A stretch of DNA of 64,000 nucleotides from Cryptomeria japonica (Eukaryota; Streptophyta; Pinopsida; Cupressales; Cupressaceae). Location: NCBI RefSeq assembly GCF_030272615.1, contig NC_081413.1, positions 553,929,136 to 553,993,135 on the forward strand, written 5' to 3'. Numbering within the stretch: position 1 is the first letter of the stretch; every line of letters starts with the position of its first letter. A program made the position numbers and the translations under genes. The notes under the pieces are model-generated. The model was given only the letters and a program-made list of their open reading frames with translations, ran no database searches and had not been told where the DNA came from. This document shows, piece by piece, positions 47,983-59,937 of the stretch.

Positions 47983-48321
47983 ATCCTTTTGAAAAGTATA
48001 GGCATTCTTCTCCCCATGGTGTATTGCTTTTCTGTCAAACTGCCAAGGCCTACCTAGGAGTAGGTGGTAGGCATCCATTGGAAAGATGTCACACAATATT
48101 CTATCCATGTAGCCTCCTATAGTTAACTCCACCCAAATTTTTTCATTCACAAGAACATGTTGCTCCTTATTGAGCCAAGTAACCCTATAAGGATCACTAT
48201 GTGATATTGTTTGTAGGTTGAGCTTACTCACTACTTCCTCTAACACTATATTATCAGTGGATCCTAAATCCACCACTACTCTACATACTTTTCCCATAAT
48301 CTTGCACTTTATCCTAAACAA
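47983..48321 (-). pseudogene. pol: G1 aspartic protease
   Basis: Minus strand. The retropepsin active-site box reads VVVDLGSTDNIV (near 48265-48290); the usual Ser after Asp is Leu, a single C-to-T change away from Ser. Downstream LLLGRPWQFDR is the second conserved box of gypsy proteases. The frame runs into element C and resumes at 37789. Confidence 0.88.
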
Positions 48322-48419
48322 GGATCTCCTTTGGCTAGATTCCTCCTTAACTAGTTCTTTAATAAAGACTCCTTACCATTAGATTCTCTCCAACCTCTGA
48401 ATCTAGACTCACTTTTGAT

Positions 48420-48826
48420 GCCTTCATGTGTGTTGCATCTTCTTGAGTATAATTTACTCTCTTCTCACCTCATTGGGATGAGGAAGACTTCTCATGACAT
48501 GTGTAGGTTGGGTGTCCAAGATGATGGCAATTGTAGCACTTCATTGTGGTAAAATAGGACCCTCTTCCTGATCCACTATACCTTCCTCTATTAGAGTTGC
48601 TAGATCCCCTTCCTCTATAGATACTCTTGCTATTGGAATCCCCACTTTTCTCTACCAACTTGGATTCTCCTTGGGATCTTTGGTCTACACTTATTCCACC
48701 ATAGCTACCTCTATGGCCTCTGCCATCTCTTCCCCTACCTCTGCCTTTGTTGCTTTGCTCTTGTTTCTTTTTGCTACTCTTCCACCTTGAGTGCTAATTG
48801 ATTGCACTTATGAATAGTACTAGGGC
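48420..48826 (-). pseudogene. gag: G1 gag, C-terminal part with zinc knuckle
   Basis: Minus strand, continuing gag from 55619 across D. A Lys/Arg/Gly/Ser-rich basic stretch (48560-48790) precedes one CX2CX4HX4C knuckle, CYNCHHLGHPTYTC (about 48495-48540). A TGA at 48470 interrupts the frame, and further stops lie between it and the protease. Confidence 0.88.
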
Positions 48827-48831
48827 ATAAC
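48827..48831. repeat. target-site duplication of D, left copy
   Basis: ataac, repeated at 55614-55618. Confidence 0.9.
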
Positions 48832-50225
48832 TGATGAATAATGATGAACAATGAATACTCTAAAAGGTATTGAGAGGGGGGGTGAATCAGTACATACAAA
48901 AACTTCTCAGGAACTTATCAAGTTAAAACAATGCTAACCGGTTGTCTTCATTATTGAACTTAACCATGGCAATACCAGTTAAAACACTGTAAGACTTTAG
49001 ACAACATAAACAGGTAAAATTGAATACTTTAAATACATTCAATACTTGATAACTACTTCACCCATAAAAATATGCATGTGGTATATCAGCAATACCATAA
49101 CCATTAGCTCTGCATGCATAATCACTTAAACAAAGAATACTTAATCATCACATGAAAATGCACAACTCATGACACAAAGATTTTTCACATGGAAACCCAA
49201 ATGGGAAAAACCATGGTGGGGATGAATACCCACAAGCTTGTTTTGAACTCTTTTGAAGCTCACGCTCTTAGGAGCCTAGTCCGGTTAAAGACTTTACAAT
49301 AAGGTTCTGCTAGGAACTGATCCTATTAAAGGTTGAAACCCTTTTAATGGTTACCTTGCTAGAGGATTTAAAGAACTCAATGAACTTGAGTCACTTGGTT
49401 AGAGGATTTAAAGTAATCCCATTAAAGCTACCCAGCAAAGGGATTTTCCTTCTATTGAAATGGTTAGAAGATAACAGGTAAAACTCTGATCTGATAATAG
49501 CACTATATTCTAAGGTAGATCCTTTTCAGTTCCTCTACTCTACAATCACATTCTACAATTTTCTCTCACTGGTCTGGCAAGTATCTCATCACTCAGATAC
49601 ATACACAACTTTACCAACAATTACAATAACAAACATCATCGACCTTATAGACAACAATTAGGTTGGTAGCATAAACCCTATACCCTAAGAATTTAGGTTT
49701 ACAATTATAGGCAGTCCAATCCTGACCATCCAAACACTTTTCATAGAATAAAACAATCTCAAATAGATCACAAGTCATTCTGCATCATCCATTCTTCACC
49801 GCACATAGAAATCAGTAACCCATCACGCTTTCTTCTCATACTGCTAAGAAGAATGTTCATTCCAGAGGTAGACATTTAATGCAGTCGATCTTCACATGCA
49901 AGATCCTCAAGGAAATCCTTCATGTGCACAAAAATAACATGGCATCTCAATCCCATCCTCATTTCTTAGCTAACTCATCATAGAATATCATCGGTTGCAT
50001 TGCACAAGCTAGATTTCCAAACCAGAAACCCTAGAGCTAAGACTACCAACTGGTAGTCACACTTAGTGAAACCCTGACATCGGTTCACTACATGTCTTCA
50101 TACCGGTTCTTCAACAACTGCTTCCAATATTCATACCATTTGACCTATACTTATTAACATCAATGACAACATACATTACTATCATATCATCATGTGCTAA
50201 CATATCGGTTCATCAAATGCGAACA
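48832..50225 (-). repeat. D 3' LTR
   Basis: 1,394 bp, matching 54237-55613. A degenerate telo-box lies near 49672-49690, with the hairpin array and a C-rich tract (GGGGGGG on the plus strand near 48876). Confidence 0.93.
49262..49455 (-). promoter_or_regulatory. mini-hairpin array, D 3' LTR
   Basis: Units such as GGTTCTGCTAGGAACT and CCTTGCTAGAGG. Fewer units than in E because some have been lost. Confidence 0.6.
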
Positions 50226-50400
50226 ATCTCCCCCTTTGGCATTGATGGCAATACTTACTTAGCATAGCTTTGCAACAAGAAACATCATAGACTAGTCCAA
50301 CTAAAATATCTTCATCAGATATCATACAACAGATATCTTCTTCCTTATCTCATATCTTCTCTCCTTATTATATATCTTCTCCCCCTTTGACAACAATGCC
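50226..50400 (-). other. D polypurine tract cluster
   Basis: The priming tract AAAGGGGGAGAT (minus strand) abuts the 3' LTR at 50226-50237. A second AAAGGGGGAGAAG lies near 50376-50388. Confidence 0.85.
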
Positions 50401-50522
50401 AAAATGGAGGCACAAGCTCCCATACTCCACTATGTTGCTCCCCCTATGAAGTAGCATTCTTCAACACATCAATCCTAAAAGATTTGTCTCTATAATACCT
50501 GACTGATGTGGAGAAAACATCT

Positions 50523-53500
50523 TTAGTTTACTTCATGAAGGGGCAAAACCCCTAATTCAACTCTTAAATAGGTAAATGTAGTCTTTGGTAAGGGCTTAGT
50601 GAATATGTCTGCTAGCTGCTCCTTACTAGAAACATGTTGTAATACAACCTCTCTATTTTGAACCTTTTCTCTCAAGAAATGATACTTGAGCTCAATGTGT
50701 TTAGTTCTAGCATGCAATACCAAATTCTTGGAAATATTGATTGCACTAGTATTGTCACAAAATATACTCACTGGTTCAGATATAGGTACTTTGAAACCAT
50801 CCAATACATGTTTCATCTATATTGCTTGAGTGTAGTTCATAAATGATGCCACATACTCTTCTTCAGCTATAGACTGAGAAGTACAGCTCTGCTTCTTACT
50901 TATCCATGAGACTAGTCTTCCACCAGGAAAGAACACTCCACCAGTTGTGCTTTTCTGATTGTCCACATTACCTCCCCAATCTACATCGGTAAATACCTTG
51001 AGATTAACCAAGTGAGATTCTCTCAAACTTTTCTGAAAATGAGCTACAATGCCCACTACATGAGCAATATCTGGTTTGTTTTGCACCACATAGTGCAACT
51101 TACCAATCATTGACCAATACTCCTTCTCATTCACTAATGTCGAATCATCTTCCTTAGTTTACAGTTGGTCACCATCGGTGTGCTAACCACTTTGCTCTCC
51201 TCCATGCCAAAGGTCTTCAATACCTCTTTGACATACTTGGACTAGGTAATGAAGATACCCTCTTTCATTTGTTGAATCTATAAACCAATCAAGAACTTTA
51301 TCTCTCCAATCAGAGACATCTCAAACTCTTTCTTCATTTCATCTACACAAGTATGACTCATTTCATCATCTCCTCCAAATATTATGTCATCTACAAATAC
51401 TTCACAGATCAGAATCTAATCACCTTTAAATTTTAGGTAGATGTTTCTATCCTCACTTGTTTTTTGAAATCCTATTTTCACAAGATGATAGTGTAAACAT
51501 TCATACCATGCCCTAGGTGCTTGTTTCAATCCATACAGGGCTTTGTGTAATATACACACCATGTTACTATCTTCTGATAAGGCAAAACCATCCAGTTGCT
51601 CAATATACACTTCCTCTTCTAGGATTTCATTTAAGAACGTAGACTTCACATCCATCTGGTATACCTTAAATCCCTTGAATGGTGCAAATGCAAGTAGCAT
51701 TCGGACACCTTCTAGTCTAGCCATGGGAGAAAAGGTTTCTCCATAGTCTTCTCCCTCTTCCTAAGCGTATCCTTTGCATACAAGTCTATCCTTGTTTCTT
51801 ACAATTGTGCCTTCTTCATTTAGCTTATTCCTGAAAACCCATTTGGTACCTATGGCATTTTTATGTTCTAGTCTGGGTACCAAGGACCATGTTGCATTCT
51901 TTTCTATCTAGTCTAGCTCCTCTTCCATTGCCTTAATCCAGTCTTCATATGTAAGTGCTTCTCTAGAAGTCTTGGGCTCCAATTCAGAAATCATGCAAGA
52001 TTTTTCTTTCACCTTTCTTCTTATGAGTATCCCTACATCTTTATCTCCTATGATCTGCTTCGGATCATGATGTAGTTTCACATATCTAAGAATGACTCTA
52101 GCTGGTTCTACTTGCTTTTCCTCTTCTTCTTCACTTACTTCTTCTTCTTCACCTACTGTAGCTTCTACCAGTATAGGAACATTGAGATCTTTACTTGTTT
52201 CTTTCTTAACCGGTTCCCAGAAGGCTACACCTGGTTCATCTTCCACTTCCTCACTGCAGGTTTCCTCGAGTTCCTTAGGGGATTCATCAACCCTGAAATT
52301 GATACTCTCAATAATTTCCTATGTTCTATTGTTGTAGCACTTGAGAGATCTGCTCTTAGTGGAATACCCCAAAAATATTCCTTCATCACATTTAGCATCA
52401 AACTTTCTTAGATTCTCACCTCTCTTGATGTAACACTTACTACCAAATACTTTAAAATAACTCATAGTGGGAGTTATCCCGGTCCAATACTCATAAGGGG
52501 TTTTAACTCTACCTATCTTGATGAGTACTTGGATCATAGTATAGACTGCAGTGCTCACCGCTTCTCTCTAAAAAGTGTGAGCAACCTTTCCTTGGATCAG
52601 CATCATTTTGGGCACTTCAACTACAATCTTGTTATTCATTTTTGCAATGCCATTTTGTTGTAGTTTCCTTGGGGCAGACAACTGCCTCTTGATACCGCTA
52701 TCTTCACAGTACTTGTTGAATTCATCAAAAGTGAATTCACCTCCTTGATTAGTTCTTAGGCATTTTATCTTTTGACCACTTTCCTTCTCTACTAATGCTC
52801 TTAAGGCTTTGAACTTTCTAAACACCCCAGACTTGTCTTTCAGGAAAGTGACCCACATCATTCTTGAGCAGTCATCAGTAAGAATCATGAAATACCTATC
52901 TCCTTGAATACTTCTAGTTTTCATAGGACCACACAAATCAGTATGCACAAGATCAAGTAAGCTTTCTACTGAAAAAGACTTACCTTTGAAAGTTGAGGAA
53001 GACATCTTCCCAAGTTGACATTATCTGCATAAAGCTTTCTTCGGTTTGTTTAGCAAAGGCAATCCTCTTATTGCCTTGACCTTACTCGCCTTTAAAATAT
53101 TATCAAAGTTTGTATGACAAAGTCTCTTATGCCATATCTAACTATCAATGCGAGAGACAAGTGCTTTCTTGTCAGACACTTCTTCCTTTACAGCTACAAA
53201 CACTATGTCCTCATTCTCTTCATTCTCAAATTCTTCATCAGTAACACCTTCATCCACTGCAACAAGACAATTTCTTCTATTTCCTCCTTTATACTTTCTA
53301 AACCTTTGTGGTTTATCCTTATTGTCATTGTTAGGACAGTTAATAGCTATATGTCCTATCTTATTGCAGGAAAAACATTTTAAAGGAAGCTTACCTCTGT
53401 ATTTTCTAGTGCCTTTTGGAAGTCTCTTGGCAAGAAGAGCTTCAAACTCCATCAAAATCTCTTCATCATCCATACCTCTGCTTTACATGGATTCATAACT

Positions 53501-54165
53501 GGTAGTACTTCTTTTCCTTTTCTAGTTGGTGCAACAGATGCTCTAAAAGCTGACTCGGTCTTCTGAACACTGCCACCATAGCTATTCAACTTATATGCAG
53601 TCAACTTTACAATGATAGAGTCTAAGGATACCTTGGTTTTGTCAATAGACCTTAGTTCCTGAATAGCAGCAACTCTGACTGCATAGACCGGTAACAATGA
53701 TCTCAAAACTTTACTGACAACGCTGGCATCATCAATTGTTCTAACAGTGCTCTTGATATCTCCAATGACGGTCTTGATCCTTATGCCATATTGTTGAATG
53801 GTTTCACCTTCAACCATCCTCATGTCTTCAAATTTTCCCCTAAGGCTCTCTTCCTTACCTTGCTTGACATGCTCATCACCACCATAAATATTTTCCAATG
53901 TGTCCCATACATCCTTAGGAGTGTCCTTATCTTGTACATCAATGAACTCAATATCAGACAAATTGCTAATAAGAGCTTCCATAACTTGCCCATTTTCTTG
54001 AATCTCTCTTTTTTGATCATCGTTTAAAGTGCCAGTTGGGATTACATAGACATTTTCAACATAGCTCCAATGTTGAGCACCCAAACTCTTGATATAGATA
54101 TTCATTTTGTCCTTCCATATTTTGAAGTTATCTCTATTGAACTTAGGACCTTTCCTCTTCATCAT
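50523..54165 (-). pseudogene. gag-pol: D copia polyprotein with protease deleted
   Basis: Start ATG 54165. Gag, with a frameshift near 53490, ends with an intact knuckle CFSCNKIGHIAINC. At about 53140 the sequence jumps from the acidic spacer (ALVSRID) straight to the integrase HHCC region (IWHKRLCH), so the protease DSG box and flanks, roughly 0.35-0.4 kb, are missing. Integrase has VHTDLCGP, but TNQGGEF replaces the second Asp. Reverse transcriptase keeps FVDD near 51390 but has a TAG at 51416. A second deletion of about 75 bases removes an RNase H segment near 51005, and a frameshift lies near 51157. Ends at 50523. Confidence 0.92.
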
Positions 54166-54222
54166 TAAGGTAGGATATTTTTCCTCAAGCGGTTAAGCTT
54201 ATATCACCGAGGACCCAGAGTA

Positions 54223-54234
54223 GCTTTGATACCA
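54223..54234 (-). other. D primer binding site
   Basis: On the minus strand reads TGGTATCAAAGC; one base differs from the common TGGTATCAGAGC. Confidence 0.88.
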
Positions 54235-54236
54235 AT

Positions 54237-55613
54237 TGATGAATAATGATGAACAATTAATACTCTAAAAGGTACTGAGAGGGGGGGTGAATCAGTACAT
54301 ATAAAAACTTCTCAGCAACTTGTCAAGTAAAAACAATTCTAACTGGTTGTCTTCTTTACTGAACTTAACCATGGCAATACCGGTTAAAACACAGTAAGAC
54401 TTCAGACAACATAAACAAGTAAAATTGAATACTTCAAATACATTCAATACTTGATAACTACTTCACCCATAAACATATGCATGTGGTATATCAGCAATAC
54501 CATAACCATTAGCTCTGCATGCATAATCACTTACACAAAGAATACTTAATCATCACATGAAAATACACAACTCATGACACACATATTTTTCACGTGGAAA
54601 CCCAAATGGGAAAAACCACGGTGGAGATGAATACCCACAAGCTTGTTTTGAACTCTTTTGAAGCTCACTCTCTTAGGAGCCTAGTCTGGTTAAAGACATT
54701 ACAATAAGGTTCTACTAGGAACCGATCCTGTTAAAGGTTACCTTGATAGAGGATTTAAAGAACTTAATGAACTTGAGTCACCTGGTTAGAGGATTTACAG
54801 TAAGCCTGTTAAAGCTACCCGACAAAGGGATTTTCCTTCTGTTGAAATGGTTAGAAGACAACACGTAAAACTCTGATCTGATAACAGCACTATATGCTAA
54901 GGCAGATCCTTTTTTAGTTCCTCTACTCTGCAATCAAACTCTGCAATTTTCTCTCACTGGTCTAGCAAGTATCTCATCACTTGGATACATACACAACTTT
55001 TCCAACACTTACAATAACAAACATCATCGACCTTATAGATAACAATTAGGTTGGTAGCATAAACTCTATACCCTAAGCATTTAGGTTTACAATTACAAGC
55101 GGTCCAATCTTGACCGTCCAAACACTTTTCATAGAATAAAACAATCTCAAACATATCACAAGTCATTTTGCATCGTCCATTCTTCACCACACTTAGAAAT
55201 CAGTAACCCATCACACTTTCTTCTCATACCACTAAGAAGAATGTTCATTCCCAAGGTAGACATTTAATGCAGTCGATCTTCACATGTAAGATCCTCAAGG
55301 AAATCCTTCACGTGCACAAAACTGACATGGCATCTTGATCTCATCCTCATTTCTAAGCTAACTCATTACAGAATATCATTGGTTGCATTACACAAGCTAG
55401 ATTATCAAACCGTAAACCCTAGAGCTGAGACTACCAACCGGTAGTCACACTTAGTGAAACCCTGACACCGGTTCACTACATCTCTTCATACTGGTTCTTA
55501 AACAACTGCTTCCAATATTCATATCAGTTGATCTATACTTATTAACATCAATGAAAACATACATTACTATCATATCATCATGTCCCAACATACCGGTTCA
55601 TCAAATGCCAACA
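54237..55613 (-). repeat. D 5' LTR
   Basis: 1,377 bp, matching 48832-50225. It begins TGTTGGCATTTGATG on the minus strand. Confidence 0.93.
54664..54835 (-). promoter_or_regulatory. mini-hairpin array, D 5' LTR
   Basis: Same series as the partner LTR, shortened by a small deletion near 54735 relative to it. Confidence 0.6.
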
Positions 55614-55618
55614 ATAAC

Positions 55619-56343
55619 AAACTCAACTCTTCTTGACTATTCCATCTCAAGTCATTCAAGTATCTGGCTACCTTGATGCTTTCATCTTCCACCACCTTGG
55701 ATCTCAAACACAACTTCTGAAATTCCTCAGTGTAGCTGCTCAAATCTAGTTCTCTTTGTCTCAAGTTTTGTCTCCTCTTGTGCAATTGGATTTCATAAGC
55801 TTCAGGGATATATGCTTCTTTCACCTTGGATAGCATTCCTTTCCAAGTGGCTATTGGGTTGTTACCCTCGTTTTTCCTCTCCTCTTGGATGAATTTCCAC
55901 CAAGTCAAGGTTTCTCCTCTCAATCTGGATTTGGCTACCTTCATGTTATTTTCCTCACTAATCCCATCACATTCAAAGTGATTCTCCAATCCTTCAATCC
56001 ATTCCATGACTACTTTTGGTTCCATTTTTCCACCAAAAAGTGGCACTCCATCTAAGGATTTTCCACCTAAGGCTTTAATGGCTCTAAGGAAAGGCTCTTC
56101 AGGTAGAATAGGATTTGGTTCAGGTTTGTTATCCTCTTCTACTACTTCCTTACCCTTCCCTTCATTGACTTTGATTTTCACTTTCTCAGTCTTGTCTTCA
56201 ATTGCGTCTAGTTTTCTCTCCAACTGTTGGAATCTTACCCTGACGAGTCTATTCTCTTCCTCTTGGTCTTCTACCTTCTTGGATAAGTCTACATTGTTCA
56301 CCATCCTTAGACTATTTTCTCCTACTACCCCAGTCTCTGACAT
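55619..56343 (-). pseudogene. gag: G1 gag, N-terminal part
   Basis: Minus strand; the ATG at 56343 is chosen because it follows the primer site closely, and an upstream TTG adds only six codons. A Glu/Lys-rich coiled-coil-like start (to about 56150) is followed by the retrotransposon gag domain, with WIEGLENHFE, LRGETLTWWKF and YTEEFQKLC. The frame is open to the D insertion site and resumes at 48826. Role: capsid. Confidence 0.92.
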
Positions 56344-56370
56344 GAACTGGCTTCTTCCCAAATCTTAGGT

Positions 56371-56382
56371 TCTCTGATACCA
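56371..56382 (-). other. G1 primer binding site
   Basis: On the minus strand reads TGGTATCAGAGA and continues AACC; three bases separate it from the LTR. Likely Met-tRNA. Confidence 0.85.
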
Positions 56383-56385
56383 CTT

Positions 56386-57964
56386 TGATGGAGAGGGGTT
56401 CTCAAAGAGATTCTCGCCTTTCTCAATAGAAAGTTGAGTGATATGTTAGTGGTCTCCTTTCACTCTACATTGGTCATTCAACAAACCAAACCACTAAAAC
56501 TCTCTAGGAGTGCTCCCTATCAAATTGTGCTCAATAGTTGCTCAAGCATGGTTGAGATTCACAAGGGTACATCCAACCTCAAACTAAGAAATCTTCTAAC
56601 ATATACTTGCAGTGGTTGTAGTAGGTGTTATAAAGGTATTTCCATTCCAATCAACTGGTTTTACAATTGGATTTCCTTCTTGTCTTCATCACTCCCTCTT
56701 TCTCCTATTTTCTAGGCCTAGTATCCCTAGAGCCCCAATTAGCCCTACCTAACCAGTTTTTGGGGAATTGTTCAAAAACCACTCAAAGAGCCTAGAAAAA
56801 TATTTTGTGATCTAGATACCCTTTTAGATGAACTTTTTAATCCTTCAAATGAGATAGTCAGGTCTGTCCGTACGGGTACGGAACCCAAAAATGGCATTTA
56901 TGAAGGGTTTTGGGACATTGTTATCTTCTTCAAAGGGTTTATTGTCTTCCCTACTCTTTCAAACCTCCAACCTTCCACATAGACTCGGCCACAAATTACT
57001 TACTTATGCCATTCACTTGGCATATTCATAACTGATCATCCCTGCAAGCACATGCAACATTTCACTCATCTTCCTAACTAAGCTATGATTGAGCTCACCT
57101 AGGAAATGATGCCAAATAGCCATTTTATGACTTCCTAGCCCAAAAAAAACTTATTTACATTGTACAAGGGTTCCATGGCTTGATTCCCAAGGGTTATTGA
57201 GCAAAACTCAAGGGATTGCAAGTTGGAACCATAGTTGTGCTCTTAAACCCTTGCTCAGGCCGAGAGCAATGTAAAATCAAATGCACACTTCAAACCTGCA
57301 CTAAAAACAATCACAAACACCTCTTGATAAATACAATACTATTTAAAAAGCAATTTTGAAAGAACAGTAGTAGAATAAATCCATTAAGTATGGACTGTTG
57401 CTCAAACATTAAGAAAATGCAAGGTAAAATCTGGAAAAAATCTTCACAACGTATTCAAACTTGCTCAAGGCCTTTTCCAGCCTATTTACATTCCTTCTCA
57501 GAGAATTTTATATTCCATATGGATCCTAAACAACTCTCCATTGGTTTCTTAACCACCGATGTGCTCAAAGATGCAAAAAGTTGCTCAAAAGTTGTAAAAT
57601 ATTGTCGAGCAACAATGACAACTTTTGCCAAAATATGCATTTTTACATTTCATTCATTGCCACTCATCCTAAACCACCTAGAATGACCTACAAACAATAA
57701 AATGACATGTTTAAATTCCAAATGAGGTGTTACAATATATTTTACACCAAAATGCAAGTTTGTGCCTTTTAGGCTTACAAGGGCTCATAAGCCAAATTTG
57801 AGTAACTACATGATCTAGTTGACATTCATCCTTCAAATGCATATCCAACACACATGTGGACCTCTGAGAAGTCCATTATCCAAAAACCTAATCCAAAATA
57901 AAGACTAACACACCAAAATCTAGAAAATTCCTTAAGCTAGGATTAAAAACTAAGTGCTCTTGCA
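56386..57964 (-). repeat. G1 5' LTR (intact)
   Basis: 1,579 bp, the full-length partner of 4210-5638 plus 27101-27245. It holds the empty target site of A (ctagt, 57815-57819). Confidence 0.92.
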
Positions 57965-58057
57965 CTAGATATCCATGGGTGAAGGATCTTTAGGTTTACT
58001 AAAGTTCGATATCATCTCATTTTTTCATTTTTGATAAGATAGGAAAAGAACATCATT

Positions 58058-58444
58058 TCAATGTTTGAAACGTTTGGGTTGTGAAGGCCAAAAGTAATCA
58101 AGGGTGAAATTTCCACATCTTATTGTTGGTTGTAAAAGGCTATGATTGATCATTATAATACGCCTAGTGTGAGGTAAATTAAAGCACTTATGGAAGGTGG
58201 AAGGGACAGATTTCATGGAAGAGAGCCAAGGATGTCCCAAATTCACATGAAATTGATTTGAGGTAGGGAAAATAGAAAAGGTAGCATCTAAGCACTTAGT
58301 GTCAACCTCAATTGGAAGAGTGATAGAGTCTTTAGTAGGACAAGTGAAACTATCATGCACCTTAATCATAACATTTGATTTATCATATGTTTCTTGATGA
58401 AATTCATGCGTAAAAAGATGTTCTTGGGTAATAAAATTCACCAT
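58058..58444 (-). pseudogene. pol: G0 aspartic protease remnant
   Basis: Minus-strand open frame of 128 codons. FHVNLGHPWLSSMKSVP and the following FHKCFNLPH match the second half of a gypsy retropepsin, and LDYFWPSQ resembles the segment after it. The N-terminal active-site Asp box lies upstream in broken sequence. It belongs to an older gypsy lineage than G1. Confidence 0.75.
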
Positions 58445-58599
58445 ACATACTAGATCAATGAAAACTCCCTGTGAGAGCTTTCCTTTAATCTTTGCAGTAA
58501 TCTACAATGGCTCATTGGGTGCATCAATAGTATTCACTAGAATCAAAGGTGATCCAAGGTTCATGTTTAGGTTTGGATAGTTCAATAAGATTCACAATA

Positions 58600-59880
58600 G
58601 TGCTTGATTATATGCCCATATCATTAGGAGTAAGTTTGTCTCTTAAACTCAACAATATTAGTGGAATGAGAAGGAAAAGGATTAGTAAATATTTGTAAAT
58701 TTTGATTAGGAGGTGTCATGGATTTGTTTCCTTTTCCATTCACACCTTCCATGGATATATTTTTGGAATCAAGAAGGTCCTGGATATTATGCCTTAATTT
58801 ATAACACTTCTCAGTATCATGATCGTCTTCATGATGGTATTGGCAAAAGGCTTTATGACTAGAATAAGTTGGTAAAGTCTTAGAGATACCTATAAGTTTG
58901 ATGGGAGGAAATTGCAACACATTATTATTCATCAATCTAAGCATTATACTAGGTAATGATTTAGAAACCAGAGTAAATTATCTAATATAGGTTGATGATA
59001 AAGGGGCCACACTTGGTATTGTGGCTACCACTTATGTATTTATATGATTGGAAGAGTTCTCACTGATCTTCATGAAGCCTTTGTTTTGTTTTTGAAACTT
59101 TTGGAATGATTTTTGAGTACTCTCATTCTTATCAATTGGGGCCATTGAAGAAGAGGATTTAAACTAACTCACTTGAAGTTGATAGTTATGAAACATTGCA
59201 CACAATTATGTGAAAGATGAAAATTCAGAAAGTAGAACCTTATCTCTAATATCCTTTTGCAAAGTAGTAATGAAAATTATTTGAACATCACCATCAGGCA
59301 TAATATACATAATTTGTGAATACAATTTCTTATATCAATTAATAAAATTAGTCACTTTTTCTTTAACTCCTTGCTTACAATGATTCAAATAAGTCAACGT
59401 GATTTGAGGACTAATATTATTTTAAAATGGTTGAATGAATGCATTAGAATTGTTGAAAAGAAGTGATAGAATAAGGAGGCAAATAACAATACCATTGCAA
59501 AGATTTATCTCTAAAAGTAAGAGAAAATATTTTTGTCATAAGTATCATGAGAGAAATAACTACACAATGTTTGAAATGTTTTCACACGAGTCAAAAGGCT
59601 ACCTTTTCCATTATATAACTCCAATTGGGAAATTTCCACATTCTTACCTAAGAAATTGCATGAACTACATCATTGAATAGTGACCTAGTTACCTCATATG
59701 TGGGGACATTGAACTTAGATTGGTTTAAATAAGCTGATTTTTGTTGTAATGATGACACACTTTGAGTGCGCTTATTGATAGTGGCTTCAATGGATGAGTT
59801 AGCGTTTGACATGTTGGATTGAGATGGAGGTGTAATATTGTGATAGGTAGGTGAAGGTTGAGAGTAAGGTGGAATATTAT
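58600..59880 (-). pseudogene. gag: G0 gag, middle and C-terminal part
   Basis: Minus strand, broken by many stops. A Pro/Ser/Tyr-rich linker lies around 59700-59880, then gag-like residues such as RDKVLLSEFSSFT and NYQLQVS around 59160-59270, and a zinc-finger-like FCQYHHEDDHDTEKC near 58815-58860. Similar arrangements occur in gypsy gag proteins with a single C-terminal finger. The plus-strand frame at 59435-59680 is antisense to this. Confidence 0.65.
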
Positions 59881-59937
59881 GGAATGTGGCTAAAGGATGT
59901 AGTTTGGAAAGCTAATAGAAGGATGTATGTAGGAGTA

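Larger units (their letters stand above)
48832..55613 (-). mobile_element. D: Ty1/copia element inside G1 gag, internally deleted
   Basis: A 6,782 bp minus-strand element. LTRs are 48832-50225 and 54237-55613, with exact duplication ataac. The inside is about 4.0 kb against 4.4 kb in B, E and F because of deletions in protease/integrase and RNase H. Confidence 0.95.
4210..57964 (-). mobile_element. G1: Ty3/gypsy (chromovirus-like) element, host of the nest
   Basis: Minus-strand LTR retrotransposon split into pieces by four later insertions (A, B, C, D). The remaining pieces total about 7.8 kb: 5' LTR 56386-57964, primer site 56371-56382, gag 55619-56343 plus 48420-48826, protease 47983-48321, reverse transcriptase 37103-37789 plus 29300-29619, RNase H to 28800, integrase to 27665, a chromodomain-like tail to about 27265, polypurine tract 27246-27260, and 3' LTR 27101-27245 plus 4210-5638. 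The protease-reverse transcriptase-integrase order is that of Ty3/gypsy. The frame rejoins across the B, C and D sites. No clear target-site duplication is seen: 4205-4209 is gatta and 57965-57969 is ctaga. Confidence 0.9.
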
